From positions 1-33,212 of the forward strand of contig NZ_AQWM01000036.1 of the NCBI RefSeq assembly GCF_000376105.1: DNA of 33,212 bases, read 5' to 3'. The translations under genes and the position numbers were made by a program. Below are positions 13,765-22,481 of this stretch, piece by piece. Position 1 is the first letter of the stretch. Every line of letters begins with the position of its first letter. The notes under the pieces are model-generated. The model did not search any database. It was not told the DNA's origin and saw only the letters and a program-made list of their open reading frames with translations. Origin of the DNA: Asticcacaulis benevestitus DSM 16100 = ATCC BAA-896 (GTDB lineage Bacteria > Pseudomonadota > Alphaproteobacteria > Caulobacterales > Caulobacteraceae).

Positions 13765-16059
13765 ATGATGTCGTCCAAACTTTTATCAACCAGCGCCCTC
13801 ACGGGCGTTTGGGCTGCGCTGGCCTGTGTCTGTGCATCCGCCGCCTTTGCAGCGCCAGACGCACCTGCGCAGGTGCCAGGCGATGCTGCGGTCGAGGTTG
13901 TCGTCACCGGCCAGAAGGTCAGCCGTTCCTTGCAAAAGACGACCGACTCTGTTGCCGTCACAAGCGCGCGCAAGATCCAGGACGAAAACCTTCAGGATAT
14001 CTACGACGTCTTCGCCCGCACCGCCAATGTGACCGAGACCTATGGCGGCACCGGTTTCAGTATCCGCGGCATCCGCAATGACAGCATCACCGGCGGCGGT
14101 GCCGGTTCGCTGTCCACCATCTATTTCGACGGCGCGGCCCTGCCGGATGGTGCCGTCGCCTCGACACCGCTCGACATGTGGGACGTGCGTCAGGTCGAGG
14201 TATATCGCGGTCCGCAATCGACCCTGCAAGGCCTGAACGCGCTTGCGGGCGCGGTTATCATCACCTCTGTGGACCCCTCCAATGCGTGGAACGTCAAGGC
14301 CCGGGTCATGGGGGCAGACTCTGGCGATCGGTCGGTTGCGGTCGCCGGCGGCGGCCCGTTGGTCGCTGACAAACTGGCCTTTCGGATCGCGCTGGAAGAC
14401 AGCCATACAGGAGGGCTGGTCTATAATCCAACCCGCAAGGCGTATGTTGATGAATCGGACGTCCTCAATGCCCGTGCCAAGTTGGTGTGGACGCCGACGG
14501 TAAATGTGAAGGTCGGGCTGACCTTAAGCCACGTCGAACGCGATGGCGGCTATCTTTATACCTATTCCCGCACCGACGTGCCGAACTGGTACGATAACCG
14601 CACCGATTATTCGAATTCGCCCAATGATGGCAGAAATCGCACAGATATTGCTACGCTCAAGGGCGATTATAACCTGTCTGATCGCTGGACGATGAGCGCC
14701 GTTGCGTCCTGGAACCATGTTAAGACCTACGGCTCCTATGACGGTGATTATACGGCGGCTGACGTCGCCTACGGCGTAAACCGCTTCGAAGACAAGACCT
14801 TTTCGCAGGAGTTGCGCTTCAACTATAAGGGCAACCGCCTCAACGGATTGATCGGCGTTTATCACGTCAAGCGTGACAGTGCGACCGTTACCGCCAGCCT
14901 GACCAATGTGGCCTTGCCCAAGACGACCCTTGCCAACGCCCTGATCGCCTATGGTCTGCCTGCCACGACAGCCCGCGCCGTTGTCGATCTCTATGCGGCA
15001 GCCTTCCCTGTCATTCCTGTGGATTTCGCAGCGAACACGCCTCAGACGACAGAAAACGCCGCCATCTTCGCGGACGGCACCTACCAGGTGACAGACAAGC
15101 TCTCCCTGATCGGCGGTTTACGCTACGACTACGAAGATTACACCACGGGCACCAGCGCCACGGCCAAGCTCAAGGGTGCTTATCCTGATCCTGCCGGTTA
15201 CGGCGCCTACGCGCCGCTTATCACGGCGCTCAATGGGGCTATCGACGCGCAGGTGACCTCCGCCGGCCAGACCACGCCGGCCTCGACACGCACCTTCCGC
15301 GCCTTTTTGCCCAAGGCCGGCGTGAAGTACACTTTCACGCCTGACATATCCGGCAGTTTCACGGTGCAGCGCGGCTACCGTGCCGGCGGGTCGTCGGTCA
15401 ATACGGCGCGCTCGTCGGTCGTGGCCTATGATCCGGAATATACCTGGAACTATGAGGCCTCGCTGCGCAGCGCCTGGTTTGATGGCAGCCTGATCGTCAA
15501 TGCCAACGCCTACTACATCGACTGGACCGATCAGCAGGTGCTCGTTAATCTCGGCCTCAACGCCTATGACTACCAGACGGAAAACGCCGGCAAGTCGCAT
15601 CTCTACGGCTTCGAGGTCGAAGCCTCGCAGCGCGTATCCTCCGCCTTCCAGTGGTACGGTTCACTCGGTTATTCCCGCACAAAATTTGATGAGTTCGTCG
15701 TCAAGAAGGGCAGCTTGTTCGCCGACTATACCGATGCGGAGTTTGCCTATGCCCCACACTACACGGTCGCGCTGGGCGGCACCTATCGCTGGACGAATGG
15801 CATCTTTGCCAATCTGAACGCCAATTACAGCGCCGGCGCCTATAGCGGCACCGACGTCACCGAACAGGCCAGTTACGATGTCGATGCCAAGACCCTGGTC
15901 AACGCCAAGGTCGGCTATGAGGCCGAGCATTGGGGCCTCTATCTCTACGCCAGCAATCTGTTTGATGAGCGCTATGTGTCCTATTATCGGGACAGCTTCA
16001 ATCTCGGGCTACCCGGTGCGCCGCGCAAAATAGGCATCAGTCTGGAGACGCGCTGGTGA
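13765..16059 (+). CDS. TonB-dependent siderophore/iron receptor
   Basis: A 764-residue outer-membrane receptor without STN domain. The signal peptide ends about ASAAFA-AP (residue 30). A TonB box (EVVVTGQK) is followed by the plug domain (DIYDVFARTANVTETYGGTG, FSIRGI, VEVYRGPQSTLQGLNALAGAV) and a 22-strand-type barrel ending in ISLETRW, with the typical C-terminal LYLYASNLFDERYV. The start at 13765 is preferred over 13750, which directly abuts the Fur-box-like site; TGGGG lies just upstream. Its stop overlaps the next start by 4 bp, and the downstream PepSY protein is the usual partner of ferric-siderophore receptors. Substrate is probably a ferric siderophore, not determined. Confidence 0.92.
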   Translation: MMSSKLLSTSALTGVWAALACVCASAAFAAPDAPAQVPGDAAVEVVVTGQKVSRSLQKTTDSVAVTSARKIQDENLQDIYDVFARTANVTETYGGTGFSIRGIRNDSITGGGAGSLSTIYFDGAALPDGAVASTPLDMWDVRQVEVYRGPQSTLQGLNALAGAVIITSVDPSNAWNVKARVMGADSGDRSVAVAGGGPLVADKLAFRIALEDSHTGGLVYNPTRKAYVDESDVLNARAKLVWTPTVNVKVGLTLSHVERDGGYLYTYSRTDVPNWYDNRTDYSNSPNDGRNRTDIATLKGDYNLSDRWTMSAVASWNHVKTYGSYDGDYTAADVAYGVNRFEDKTFSQELRFNYKGNRLNGLIGVYHVKRDSATVTASLTNVALPKTTLANALIAYGLPATTARAVVDLYAAAFPVIPVDFAANTPQTTENAAIFADGTYQVTDKLSLIGGLRYDYEDYTTGTSATAKLKGAYPDPAGYGAYAPLITALNGAIDAQVTSAGQTTPASTRTFRAFLPKAGVKYTFTPDISGSFTVQRGYRAGGSSVNTARSSVVAYDPEYTWNYEASLRSAWFDGSLIVNANAYYIDWTDQQVLVNLGLNAYDYQTENAGKSHLYGFEVEASQRVSSAFQWYGSLGYSRTKFDEFVVKKGSLFADYTDAEFAYAPHYTVALGGTYRWTNGIFANLNANYSAGAYSGTDVTEQASYDVDAKTLVNAKVGYEAEHWGLYLYASNLFDERYVSYYRDSFNLGLPGAPRKIGISLETRW

Positions 16060-16631
16060 CGCCGGTCGATCTCTTTCACGGCCTCACGGCGGAAGCGCTC
16101 GCACTTGCGGGCGCTTTGGCGCTTCGCAGGGCATGGATCAAACCTGACGGCTTGCGCCCCTGGCTGATCGCCGGCGGCTGGCTGCTGTGGCTTGTCGCTG
16201 TGCTCTTTGGGCAAGGGGTCTGGGGCAGCGTGCTTGGCATTGCCATCGTGGTGTCGTTGATTTGCATGACCGGCGCTTTGGTCGTGCTTAGCAATGTCGA
16301 GCGCCGCAATGTGAAAACACGAATGCCGCGCGAAGCCGCTCTGGAACCATCTGATCGCAAACGCGTGATGTGGCGTGGCTGGTTGCGCGGCGTTCTGGCA
16401 GGGCCTCTGGCCGGCATGGCTGCCTTGGGCGTAGGCCTGGCCATCGCCATCTGCTCGCCGGGGCCACCGCAAACGCGCATGGTCATCGGCGGTCTGCTGG
16501 TACCCTTCCTGTGGGCCGGCGGCATGGCCTGGACCTTGTCCGACAACAAAATTATCCGCGCCACCTGCGTTTTGGTGGGCGTCGCGGCCGTGTCCTTGGG
16601 CGCGGCCTTTCTCAAGGGGAGCATCGCATGA
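16056..16631 (+). CDS. Polytopic membrane protein of iron-uptake operon
   Basis: A 191-residue hydrophobic protein with five or six membrane helices (around residues 8-22, 36-53, 58-80, 112-134, 140-160 and 168-186) and a charged cytoplasmic loop at about 82-108. It starts with GTG at 16056, overlapping the receptor stop as GTGA, and its own stop overlaps the PepSY gene as ATGA, so the three are translationally coupled. Small membrane proteins of this kind accompany PepSY proteins in siderophore-receptor operons of Proteobacteria (DUF3649/DUF3325-like). Exact family assignment is uncertain. Probable role is with the PepSY protein in periplasmic iron release or reduction. Confidence 0.75.
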   Translation: MTPVDLFHGLTAEALALAGALALRRAWIKPDGLRPWLIAGGWLLWLVAVLFGQGVWGSVLGIAIVVSLICMTGALVVLSNVERRNVKTRMPREAALEPSDRKRVMWRGWLRGVLAGPLAGMAALGVGLAIAICSPGPPQTRMVIGGLLVPFLWAGGMAWTLSDNKIIRATCVLVGVAAVSLGAAFLKGSIA

Positions 16632-18121
16632 GGGGGCAACCTATCTGGCCACGTATCGCACCAGGCTTCGTGCGCGCCATGCTGGCCGGCCATTCGGCGC
16701 TTGGATTGGCCTTCGCCGCTCTGATCTGGCTCGTTTGCTTCACCGGTTCGGTCTGTGTCTTCACGCAGGAATTCGCCCGCTGGGAACAGCCGGTCGCGCC
16801 CTTGAGCGCAGCCGTCACGCCCGAGGCGGCCAATACCGCCTTCCAGGAAGGCATGAAGCGAATGCCCTGGGCGCATGACGCCTATATCGGCCTACCGACC
16901 CAGGCTATGCCGCGCCTAAGCATCCGGGCCTCGACCCATGAACCGTCCGAACGAGAAGGTGACTGGGTGGCAGATGCCAACGGCCATCTGTTACAACCTA
17001 CCCAAGACCGCTGGTCGGACTTCCAGGCGCGCCTGCACTATGAATTGCACCTGCCGCGTCCGTGGGGGGGCTATCTGATCGGCCTGATCGGTGTGGCCCT
17101 GCTCAGTTCGATCATCTCGGGTGTGTTGTCGCATCCGCGCGCCTTTAAGGACGCCTTTTCTCTGCGCATGGGGGGTGCCAAGCGCTTGCAGGAGGCCGAT
17201 CTGCACAATCGTCTCGGTCTGTGGGGCCTGCCATTTTACCTTGTTGTCTCACTGACCGGCGCCTTTCTTGGCCTCACAACCCTGATCGTCGGTGTCCTGG
17301 CGTTGGCTGTGTTCAAGGGGGATGTCAAACAGGCCTACGCCCTGTTCCTGGGGCCAACGCCGATCGATAATCCGGCCGCGGCCCCTCCGCCCGACCTGAC
17401 CCGGATGTTCGCCTATGTGAAAGCCGACGCCCCAAGGGCGGAGGTCCGTTACATTATGGTTGAGCATCCGTTCGAGACGGGAGGACGATTCAGCTTCAAT
17501 GCGTCGACGCCCGGCAAGATATCGCGTGGTGAAACCTACGTGTTTGCGGCCGACGGCACGTCTGCGGGTGTGCTCGGCTACGAAAAGGGCACGCTTGGTC
17601 AGAAAATTCTTTCGGGTGTAGCGCCCATCCACTTTGGCTGGTTTGGTGGTCCGGTGGTCAAGTTCATCTACGCCATTCTCGGCATGGGGCTCGCTTCAAT
17701 CACCTCATCCGGCGTGGCGATATGGATGGCGCGCCGTCGTGACAAGGGCAAACCAGCGGAGACCTGGGAGCGTCTGTGGGCCGCCTTTGTCTGGAGCCAG
17801 CCCTTAGCCTACGCTGTCACCGCCAGCGCGGTTCTTTTGACCCCGCCGGACAGCGCCGACGATCTTCTGCTCTCGGTGTGGGGCGGCGTGACCCTTGCTT
17901 CGATGTTGTTACCCATCGTCATGCGTCCAAAGCTGATCTCCGTGACCTTGCGCTCTTTAGGCGGCGGGCTTCTCCTCGGTCTCGTCGGCGTGCATGTATG
18001 GCGGTTTGGCATCGTGCCCGTCGATCCGGTGGCGCTGATCGTGGATCTATGCCTGGTGCTGATCGCGGTCAGTATGGTCTTAAGCGTTGTCTGGAGGCCC
18101 CATGTGAAACCGCACCGGTAA
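16628..18121 (+). CDS. PepSY-associated TM helix protein (siderophore-iron reductase type)
   Basis: A 497-residue inner-membrane protein. The first helix (about residues 21-46, ending in CFTGSVCVF) and the following periplasmic part, the W-x-D-F-x-R-L-H-Y-E-L-H-L region near 135-145, the second helix pair at about 148-165 and 195-235, and the later APIHFGWFGGPVVKFIYAIL segment (around 335-355) are the hallmarks of PepSY_TM proteins such as FoxB/FsrB-like and PiuB. The conserved histidines in the RLHYELHL and PIHFG segments are candidate haem or metal ligands. Four further helices close the protein. It is the last gene of the receptor operon and probably reduces or strips iron from the imported siderophore. 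Confidence 0.88.
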   Translation: MRGQPIWPRIAPGFVRAMLAGHSALGLAFAALIWLVCFTGSVCVFTQEFARWEQPVAPLSAAVTPEAANTAFQEGMKRMPWAHDAYIGLPTQAMPRLSIRASTHEPSEREGDWVADANGHLLQPTQDRWSDFQARLHYELHLPRPWGGYLIGLIGVALLSSIISGVLSHPRAFKDAFSLRMGGAKRLQEADLHNRLGLWGLPFYLVVSLTGAFLGLTTLIVGVLALAVFKGDVKQAYALFLGPTPIDNPAAAPPPDLTRMFAYVKADAPRAEVRYIMVEHPFETGGRFSFNASTPGKISRGETYVFAADGTSAGVLGYEKGTLGQKILSGVAPIHFGWFGGPVVKFIYAILGMGLASITSSGVAIWMARRRDKGKPAETWERLWAAFVWSQPLAYAVTASAVLLTPPDSADDLLLSVWGGVTLASMLLPIVMRPKLISVTLRSLGGGLLLGLVGVHVWRFGIVPVDPVALIVDLCLVLIAVSMVLSVVWRPHVKPHR

Positions 18122-18152
18122 AGCGGGCGTCTATCGGTCTGGTGCGCCGACG

Positions 18153-18554
18153 ATGCAGCTTTCGGAGACGGCTCGCCGGTCGCGGGCCTCGACCGAATGC
18201 GGCAATATATCTATGACCCATGGACGCCACGCTATCGACGATCGTATCACGCCATTGGTGCGTGTGATGCCGGTGGCGTGGCACGAGGAAGAGGCCCTGA
18301 ATATGCGGTGGGTTTCATGGGCTGTTCTCTGGCGCAGAGATCGATCTTTACCGGATGCTCTGGCGGGACGGGGTGAGGCACCGCCATTGCCGTTGGCGCA
18401 ACCCGGTTCTGCTGGGGACTCGGTTCTGAGGCGTGAGGCGTTGAGGGGCACAAAGGCGGTCATGGCGCTCACCGGTGGCGACATGTCCGAAGCGGCCAGG
18501 CGCCTGGGTCATGACCGCCGTTCACTCCCGCGAAAGCTAAACATACTGACATAA
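18153..18554 (+). CDS. Short protein with RegA/ActR-like Fis-type HTH
   Basis: A 133-codon frame. Its last 35 residues (ALRGTKAVMALTGGDMSEAA, then RRLGHDRRSLPRKLN) match the Fis-type helix-turn-helix that ends the RegA/PrrA/ActR redox response regulators (pattern H-I-Q-R-V-L-x-x-C-x-G-N-x-S-E-x-A-R-R-L-G-x-H-R-R-S-L-Q-R-K-L). The segment before it (PDALAGRGEAPPLPLAQPGS) resembles the linker, but no receiver domain with its phospho-acceptor Asp is visible. It may be the 3' remnant of a response-regulator gene or an orphan DNA-binding protein. The start is uncertain; an ATG at 18213 is possible. Confidence 0.45.
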   Translation: MQLSETARRSRASTECGNISMTHGRHAIDDRITPLVRVMPVAWHEEEALNMRWVSWAVLWRRDRSLPDALAGRGEAPPLPLAQPGSAGDSVLRREALRGTKAVMALTGGDMSEAARRLGHDRRSLPRKLNILT

Positions 18555-18586
18555 CGATGCCGGCGAGGGCACGATACGATCGGTCC

Positions 18587-18609
18587 GTGTCCAGACGTGG
18601 TCTGGACAC
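18587..18609. repeat. Perfect inverted repeat, 10-bp arms
   Basis: GTGTCCAGAC-GTG-GTCTGGACAC: two perfect 10-bp arms with a 3-base centre. No T-run follows, so a protein-binding operator is more likely than a terminator. It is the first of four symmetric sites before the membrane protein/hydrolase pair. Confidence 0.7.
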
Positions 18610-18724
18610 ATTGTGAGCTGTGGTGTCGAAGGCATGGGAGCGCTGATGGCAGGCGCCAGCATGCGTTCAGAGTTTCGTCAGGAGATCCTGGCCCAGCGGC
18701 GCCTGCGCCCGCCGGCTGTGGCAT

Positions 18725-18777
18725 AAATGCGCGCATTTGCGTTATTTCGCCCTTCAGGCGAAGGAGATGCCATCTCC
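18725..18777. promoter_or_regulatory. Three adjacent palindromes
   Basis: AAATGCGCGCATTT (18725-18738) is a perfect 14-bp palindrome. TTCGCC-CTTCA-GGCGAA (18746-18762) and GGAGAT-GCC-ATCTCC (18763-18777) are perfect inverted repeats directly joined to each other. In RNA the last two would form neighbouring hairpins. None has a terminator T-run. Confidence 0.6.
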
Positions 18778-18791
18778 TGCGTTGCACATTG

Positions 18792-18807
18792 GTTAATATT
18801 TGTTAAC
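18792..18807. promoter_or_regulatory. GTTAA-N6-TTAAC inverted repeat
   Basis: GTTAATATTTGTTAAC lies 47 bp before the GTG start at 18855. It resembles the Caulobacter CtrA motif but the spacing between the TTAA halves is 6, not the canonical 7, so another regulator is possible. Confidence 0.45.
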
Positions 18808-18854
18808 TCTAGGGCAGGGACGCCAAAACGGCATCCGGTTCTACGGGGGTAGAG

Positions 18855-20216
18855 GTGGGCTCGTTATTACCTGACTCGATCGATGTGGCGGCAGGGCTGG
18901 TCTTTGTGTATCTGTTGATGAGCCTGCTCACAACGGTCGTACGCGAGGCGATCGAGGGCATGTGCAAGCGCCGTGCTGTCAATCTCGAAAAGGGTTTGAT
19001 GGAGATCCTGTGCGATCATCCGCCCGAACACGCCACCAGCAAGACGGCCAAGATCGGACCGGATTTCACCGGCTACGAGATGCTGAAAAATTTCTACGAT
19101 CACCCGCTTACCATGTCGCTCTATCGTGGGCGCTATACCGCGCCCAATAAACGTGCGCTGTTGGGCGGGCGCAACCTGCCGTCCTATATCCCCAGCGGTC
19201 ACTTCGCGTTCGTGGTGCTTGACATGCTGGCCAGCCGCGGCGGTCAGCAGACCGAAGGCCGCCTCGACCCGCAAGCCATCCTGGCCGCCTCGCGTGACTT
19301 GCCCAATGCCCGTCTGGCGAAGATGGTTCAGTTTGCCGTCAGCAATTCGGGCGGTGATATCGATAAGGCGCGGCTGTTCATGGAAAACTGGTACAATGCC
19401 ACGATGGACCGCGTTTCGGGCTGGTATCGCCACGAAACCCAGACCCTGATCTTCTGGCTGGCCTTGGTTGTGTGCGTTGTGCTGAATGTCAACACGGTGG
19501 TTATCGCCCAGAGTCTTTATCTCAGTCCTTCCTTGCGCAAGGCGGTCGAGGCATCGTCGCAGCAATATTATACGACGCACTCGACGCTTGAGACCTCTCA
19601 GATGACGCTGGAGTCATCGAAGAACCCTTTAAGTGCGCTTGACTTGCCGCTTGGCTGGAACGACACGACGATCGACACCATGAATCACCTGTTTCGCTTC
19701 TGCAGTCCGAAAGCTTCCGGTGGCTGTCCGGAGCCCGTCAAGGTGACGAAGATGCCGAAGTGGGCCGGCACGACCTGGGACAATCTGCCGACCAAGCTCA
19801 GCGCATCGTGGCAGAACATCTCGGAGCGCACGGTCAATCTCTACAGAGGCACACCATCGCTCGGTGACAATGCCCTGTTCAATGTCCTGCCCTTGATCTC
19901 ACTTTTTATGGGCTGGCTCATGACCGCCTTTGCCGTCACGCTTGGGGCACCGTTCTGGTTCGATATCCTGTCCAAGCTGATGACTGTGCGCTCAACACTC
20001 AAGCCCAAGGATGGGGGTGGCGGGGTGACCGGTTTCGATGGTCTGGGCGCACTGGCCACGGCCTTCGCCCCGGTGCCGGCCGCCACTCAGACGACGGCGC
20101 AGATTGCCTATCAGCCGGCACTGGTGGCGTCCTCGACGGCGGATCCGCATCACGACGACGGCGACCTCGCTTATCTCAAGGCGCTTGATCCCGCCATGCG
20201 TCCGCGCGACGCTTGA
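18855..20216 (+). CDS. Membrane protein of unknown function, paired with an endolysin-like hydrolase
   Basis: A 453-residue protein with a GTG start at 18855 behind GGGGGTAGAG. Hydrophobic segments lie at about residues 9-30 (DVAAGLVFVYLLMSLLTTVV), 201-224 (TLIFWLALVVCVVLNVNTVV) and 349-372 (LPLISLFMGWLMTAFAVTLG). The first is followed by a charged region (REAIEGMCKRRAVNLEKGLM). Proteins with this N-terminal pattern occur widely as uncharacterised integral membrane proteins; I know no established function. The region from 225 to 345, between the second and third helices, carries two cysteines (FCSPKASGGCPEP) that could form a disulphide if it faces the periplasm. It is 16 bp from the following hydrolase gene and surely in one operon with it. 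Confidence 0.75.
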   Translation: MGSLLPDSIDVAAGLVFVYLLMSLLTTVVREAIEGMCKRRAVNLEKGLMEILCDHPPEHATSKTAKIGPDFTGYEMLKNFYDHPLTMSLYRGRYTAPNKRALLGGRNLPSYIPSGHFAFVVLDMLASRGGQQTEGRLDPQAILAASRDLPNARLAKMVQFAVSNSGGDIDKARLFMENWYNATMDRVSGWYRHETQTLIFWLALVVCVVLNVNTVVIAQSLYLSPSLRKAVEASSQQYYTTHSTLETSQMTLESSKNPLSALDLPLGWNDTTIDTMNHLFRFCSPKASGGCPEPVKVTKMPKWAGTTWDNLPTKLSASWQNISERTVNLYRGTPSLGDNALFNVLPLISLFMGWLMTAFAVTLGAPFWFDILSKLMTVRSTLKPKDGGGGVTGFDGLGALATAFAPVPAATQTTAQIAYQPALVASSTADPHHDDGDLAYLKALDPAMRPRDA

Positions 20217-20232
20217 AACAGGGTAGGGGGTC

Positions 20233-21312
20233 ATGACCATCATCACGCCCGAACGGTTGCAAACCTTGGCCCCGACCATCCGGGCGGACCGGGCGGCGGC
20301 CTATGCGCCGGCGCTGGAAGCCTCGCTGGCCACGGGCGAGATTACCACGCGCCTGCGGCTGGTGCATTTCCTGGCACAGCTGGCGCATGAAAGTGGCGGG
20401 TTTCGGGCCCTGGTGGAGAATCTAAACTACAGTCCCGAAGTGCTGCTGGCGGTGTTTCGTGCCCGAGTGCAGACGCTGGCCAAGGCGCAGGAACTGGTGG
20501 CGGCGGGCAAGGACGCGATCGCGGAGTTCGTTTATGGCCAGCGGCCGGCGCTTGGTAATGTCAATCCGGGCGACGGTGCGAAGTTCATCGGGCGCGGTTT
20601 TATCATGATCACCGGCCGCGCCAACTATACCACCTACGCGGCCATGATCGGCCAGCCTCTGGCCGATCAGCCGGCCCTCCTTGAGAACCCGACCTTTGCT
20701 GCGAAAGCTGCAGCCGCCTTCTGGAAGCAGAATGGGCTGAACACCCTGGCCGATGCCGATGATATCGAGGGCATTACCCGCATTGTCAATGGCGGGGTGA
20801 ATGGTCTGGCCGATCGTCAACAATGGCTGGCGCGCGCCCAGCTGGCCTTTCCAGTCCTGGCGCCGGCTGAGCCCGTCAACAGCTTCAGTCAGTATTTTAC
20901 GCTCGATGAGCTGACCCATACCGAGCATCGCACCATCGACAACACGCCGCCAGCCGAGATTGTAACGACGCTGAAAGCGACAGCGCAGCAGATGGATCGG
21001 GTGCGTCATCTGCTCGGCAAACCGATCCGTGTGAACAGTGGCTATCGCTCGCCAGCGCTCAATGCGGCGGTAGGCGGTGCGCCGACCTCGGCCCACATGG
21101 CGGGCTATGCGGTCGATTTCGTCTGTCCGGGCTATGGCACGCCGCTGCAGATCTGCCAGAAGATCGTGGCTAGCGACATCAGATACGATCAGTTGATTCA
21201 GGAAGGTTCCTGGGTGCACATTTCATTTGATCCGCGGCTGCGCATGAGACAGATGACCGCCACCTTTACGGCGAACGGCACGGTCTATTCGGATGGCGTG
21301 TCCGGGCCTTAG
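20233..21312 (+). CDS. Bifunctional peptidoglycan hydrolase: GH19 lysozyme/chitinase-like + M15A peptidase
   Basis: A 359-residue two-domain enzyme. Residues 1-205 form a phage-type GH19 glycoside hydrolase: the catalytic AHESGGF (E53), ENLNYSPEVL, GDGAKFIGRGFIMITGRANY and the final RIVNGG. Residues about 220-345 form an M15A (PF08291) D-Ala-D-Ala-type peptidase: FTLDELTHTEHRTIDNTPP, RVNSGYRSPALNAAVGG, and the zinc ligands in SAHMAGYAVDF (H288, D295) and WVHISF (H329). It would cut both glycan strands and peptides of peptidoglycan. There is no signal peptide, as in phage endolysins, yet no phage genes surround it. It is 16 bp downstream of a membrane protein gene that may serve its export or control. 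Confidence 0.9.
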   Translation: MTIITPERLQTLAPTIRADRAAAYAPALEASLATGEITTRLRLVHFLAQLAHESGGFRALVENLNYSPEVLLAVFRARVQTLAKAQELVAAGKDAIAEFVYGQRPALGNVNPGDGAKFIGRGFIMITGRANYTTYAAMIGQPLADQPALLENPTFAAKAAAAFWKQNGLNTLADADDIEGITRIVNGGVNGLADRQQWLARAQLAFPVLAPAEPVNSFSQYFTLDELTHTEHRTIDNTPPAEIVTTLKATAQQMDRVRHLLGKPIRVNSGYRSPALNAAVGGAPTSAHMAGYAVDFVCPGYGTPLQICQKIVASDIRYDQLIQEGSWVHISFDPRLRMRQMTATFTANGTVYSDGVSGP

Positions 21313-21400
21313 ATAGCGGACACTGCCGGTGCTTAGGATCAGGGTCGTATCTTCGTTCATGTTCCTATGTATGAACCGTCACGGACCAAAGCCGGCTCAA

Positions 21401-22324
21401 TCAGCTGCTGGCAAGGATTGTGCGAACATGACCTGCGATCGTTTCGGTCAGGCTCTGACGCAGACGTCGCTTTCTGCGCGTTCTCGATCGGTTTTTGCCT
21501 TCGATGTCTTTCGTGAGATCGTGGCTCGTATCTACGGGCATGACATAGTAGTTGGGTTTGCACATGCCGCCGTTCATGAGCCAGAGATCGTCATAGACGG
21601 ACACGCTCGCCTTTGGCTTGTCATGAACGACCGGTTGACTGTGGGCGCGAACACCGCAGATCTGATCAATGCCCAGAGCGAGAGCCAGGCCGCGCATGGC
21701 GATGATTAACATGTTGGCGGGCGTTATCTCACCGTTGGCTTTTGCGGCATGGCGTACCTGTTCGGCAGAACTGTGCAGACCTTGTGAACCGCCAATAAAC
21801 AGAACCTGAGGACAGGCCTTATTGAGGATTCGACCCGGCACGAAGGTAAAGCTGAGCTTATGCAGGGAAAGCCCGTCCAGATGGTGCTCCAGCAGAAGGT
21901 CGCCTTCAATGACCGTTCTTTCGGCGATTTTCAGCGTGATGGATTGTGATGTGCCGGGGTCAGAGGATTGCCACAGCACGATGCCGCGCCTGAGCTGGCG
22001 CATGAGGTTCTGTGAGGTGAATGTCCTGTCGAGAACATCGCACAGATTCCCCTGAATGATCAGGCGTTCGGCAGTGGTGAGGAAGGTTGCGAGGTAAGGG
22101 GTCAAAAACTTACGGTTATAGAGGCCCTGGTCCCTGGGCACGACTTGCCCGTAGCCGCTGGCGAGGAATTTTCTATAGAACGACATATAGGGTAGGACAT
22201 GACGCGCCAGAGTGATGGCTCTGGAGGCGCGTTCCACCAGTTCACGCCTCGCCGTCGAATCGAAGAGATCCTGCCGCTTTAGATGCTTTACGCCCGTATC
22301 CACCGTCGCCCCCCAAGGTGACAT
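21401..22324 (-). CDS. VirK/YbjX family protein (DUF535)
   Basis: A 307-residue protein of the DUF535 (PF04393) family. Family features run through the second half: LHKLSFTFVPGRILNKACPQ, VLFIGGSQGLHSSAEQVRHA, GEITPANMLIIAMRGLALAL, the GVRAHSQPVV segment and YDDLWLMNGG. Characterised relatives, Shigella VirK and Salmonella/E. coli YbjX, affect virulence-protein surface display and resistance to membrane-damaging peptides, but the biochemical role is unknown. The C-terminus is rich in Arg and Lys (KNRSRTRRKRRLRQS). There is no signal peptide. It is convergent with the hydrolase gene. The start at 22324 has a weak ribosome site and a later start is possible. Confidence 0.8.
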   Translation of the reverse strand: MSPWGATVDTGVKHLKRQDLFDSTARRELVERASRAITLARHVLPYMSFYRKFLASGYGQVVPRDQGLYNRKFLTPYLATFLTTAERLIIQGNLCDVLDRTFTSQNLMRQLRRGIVLWQSSDPGTSQSITLKIAERTVIEGDLLLEHHLDGLSLHKLSFTFVPGRILNKACPQVLFIGGSQGLHSSAEQVRHAAKANGEITPANMLIIAMRGLALALGIDQICGVRAHSQPVVHDKPKASVSVYDDLWLMNGGMCKPNYYVMPVDTSHDLTKDIEGKNRSRTRRKRRLRQSLTETIAGHVRTILASS

Positions 22325-22481
22325 CGTACAATCAAGATGCCCTGTGACGAGTAAAGGGCGTCGCTGTCAAGGCCTCTGCGCGATATAATTTGCTATTGAT
22401 GGTAGCGTTGCACGTCACGACACATCGTGAACGAAAGGCATGATCGTCAGGATCACCTTAATCGTACGAAGGGTATAACAG

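Noticed and set aside
21329-21709. 126-codon plus-strand frame
   Set aside because: Antisense to the DUF535 gene, which has clear family motifs.
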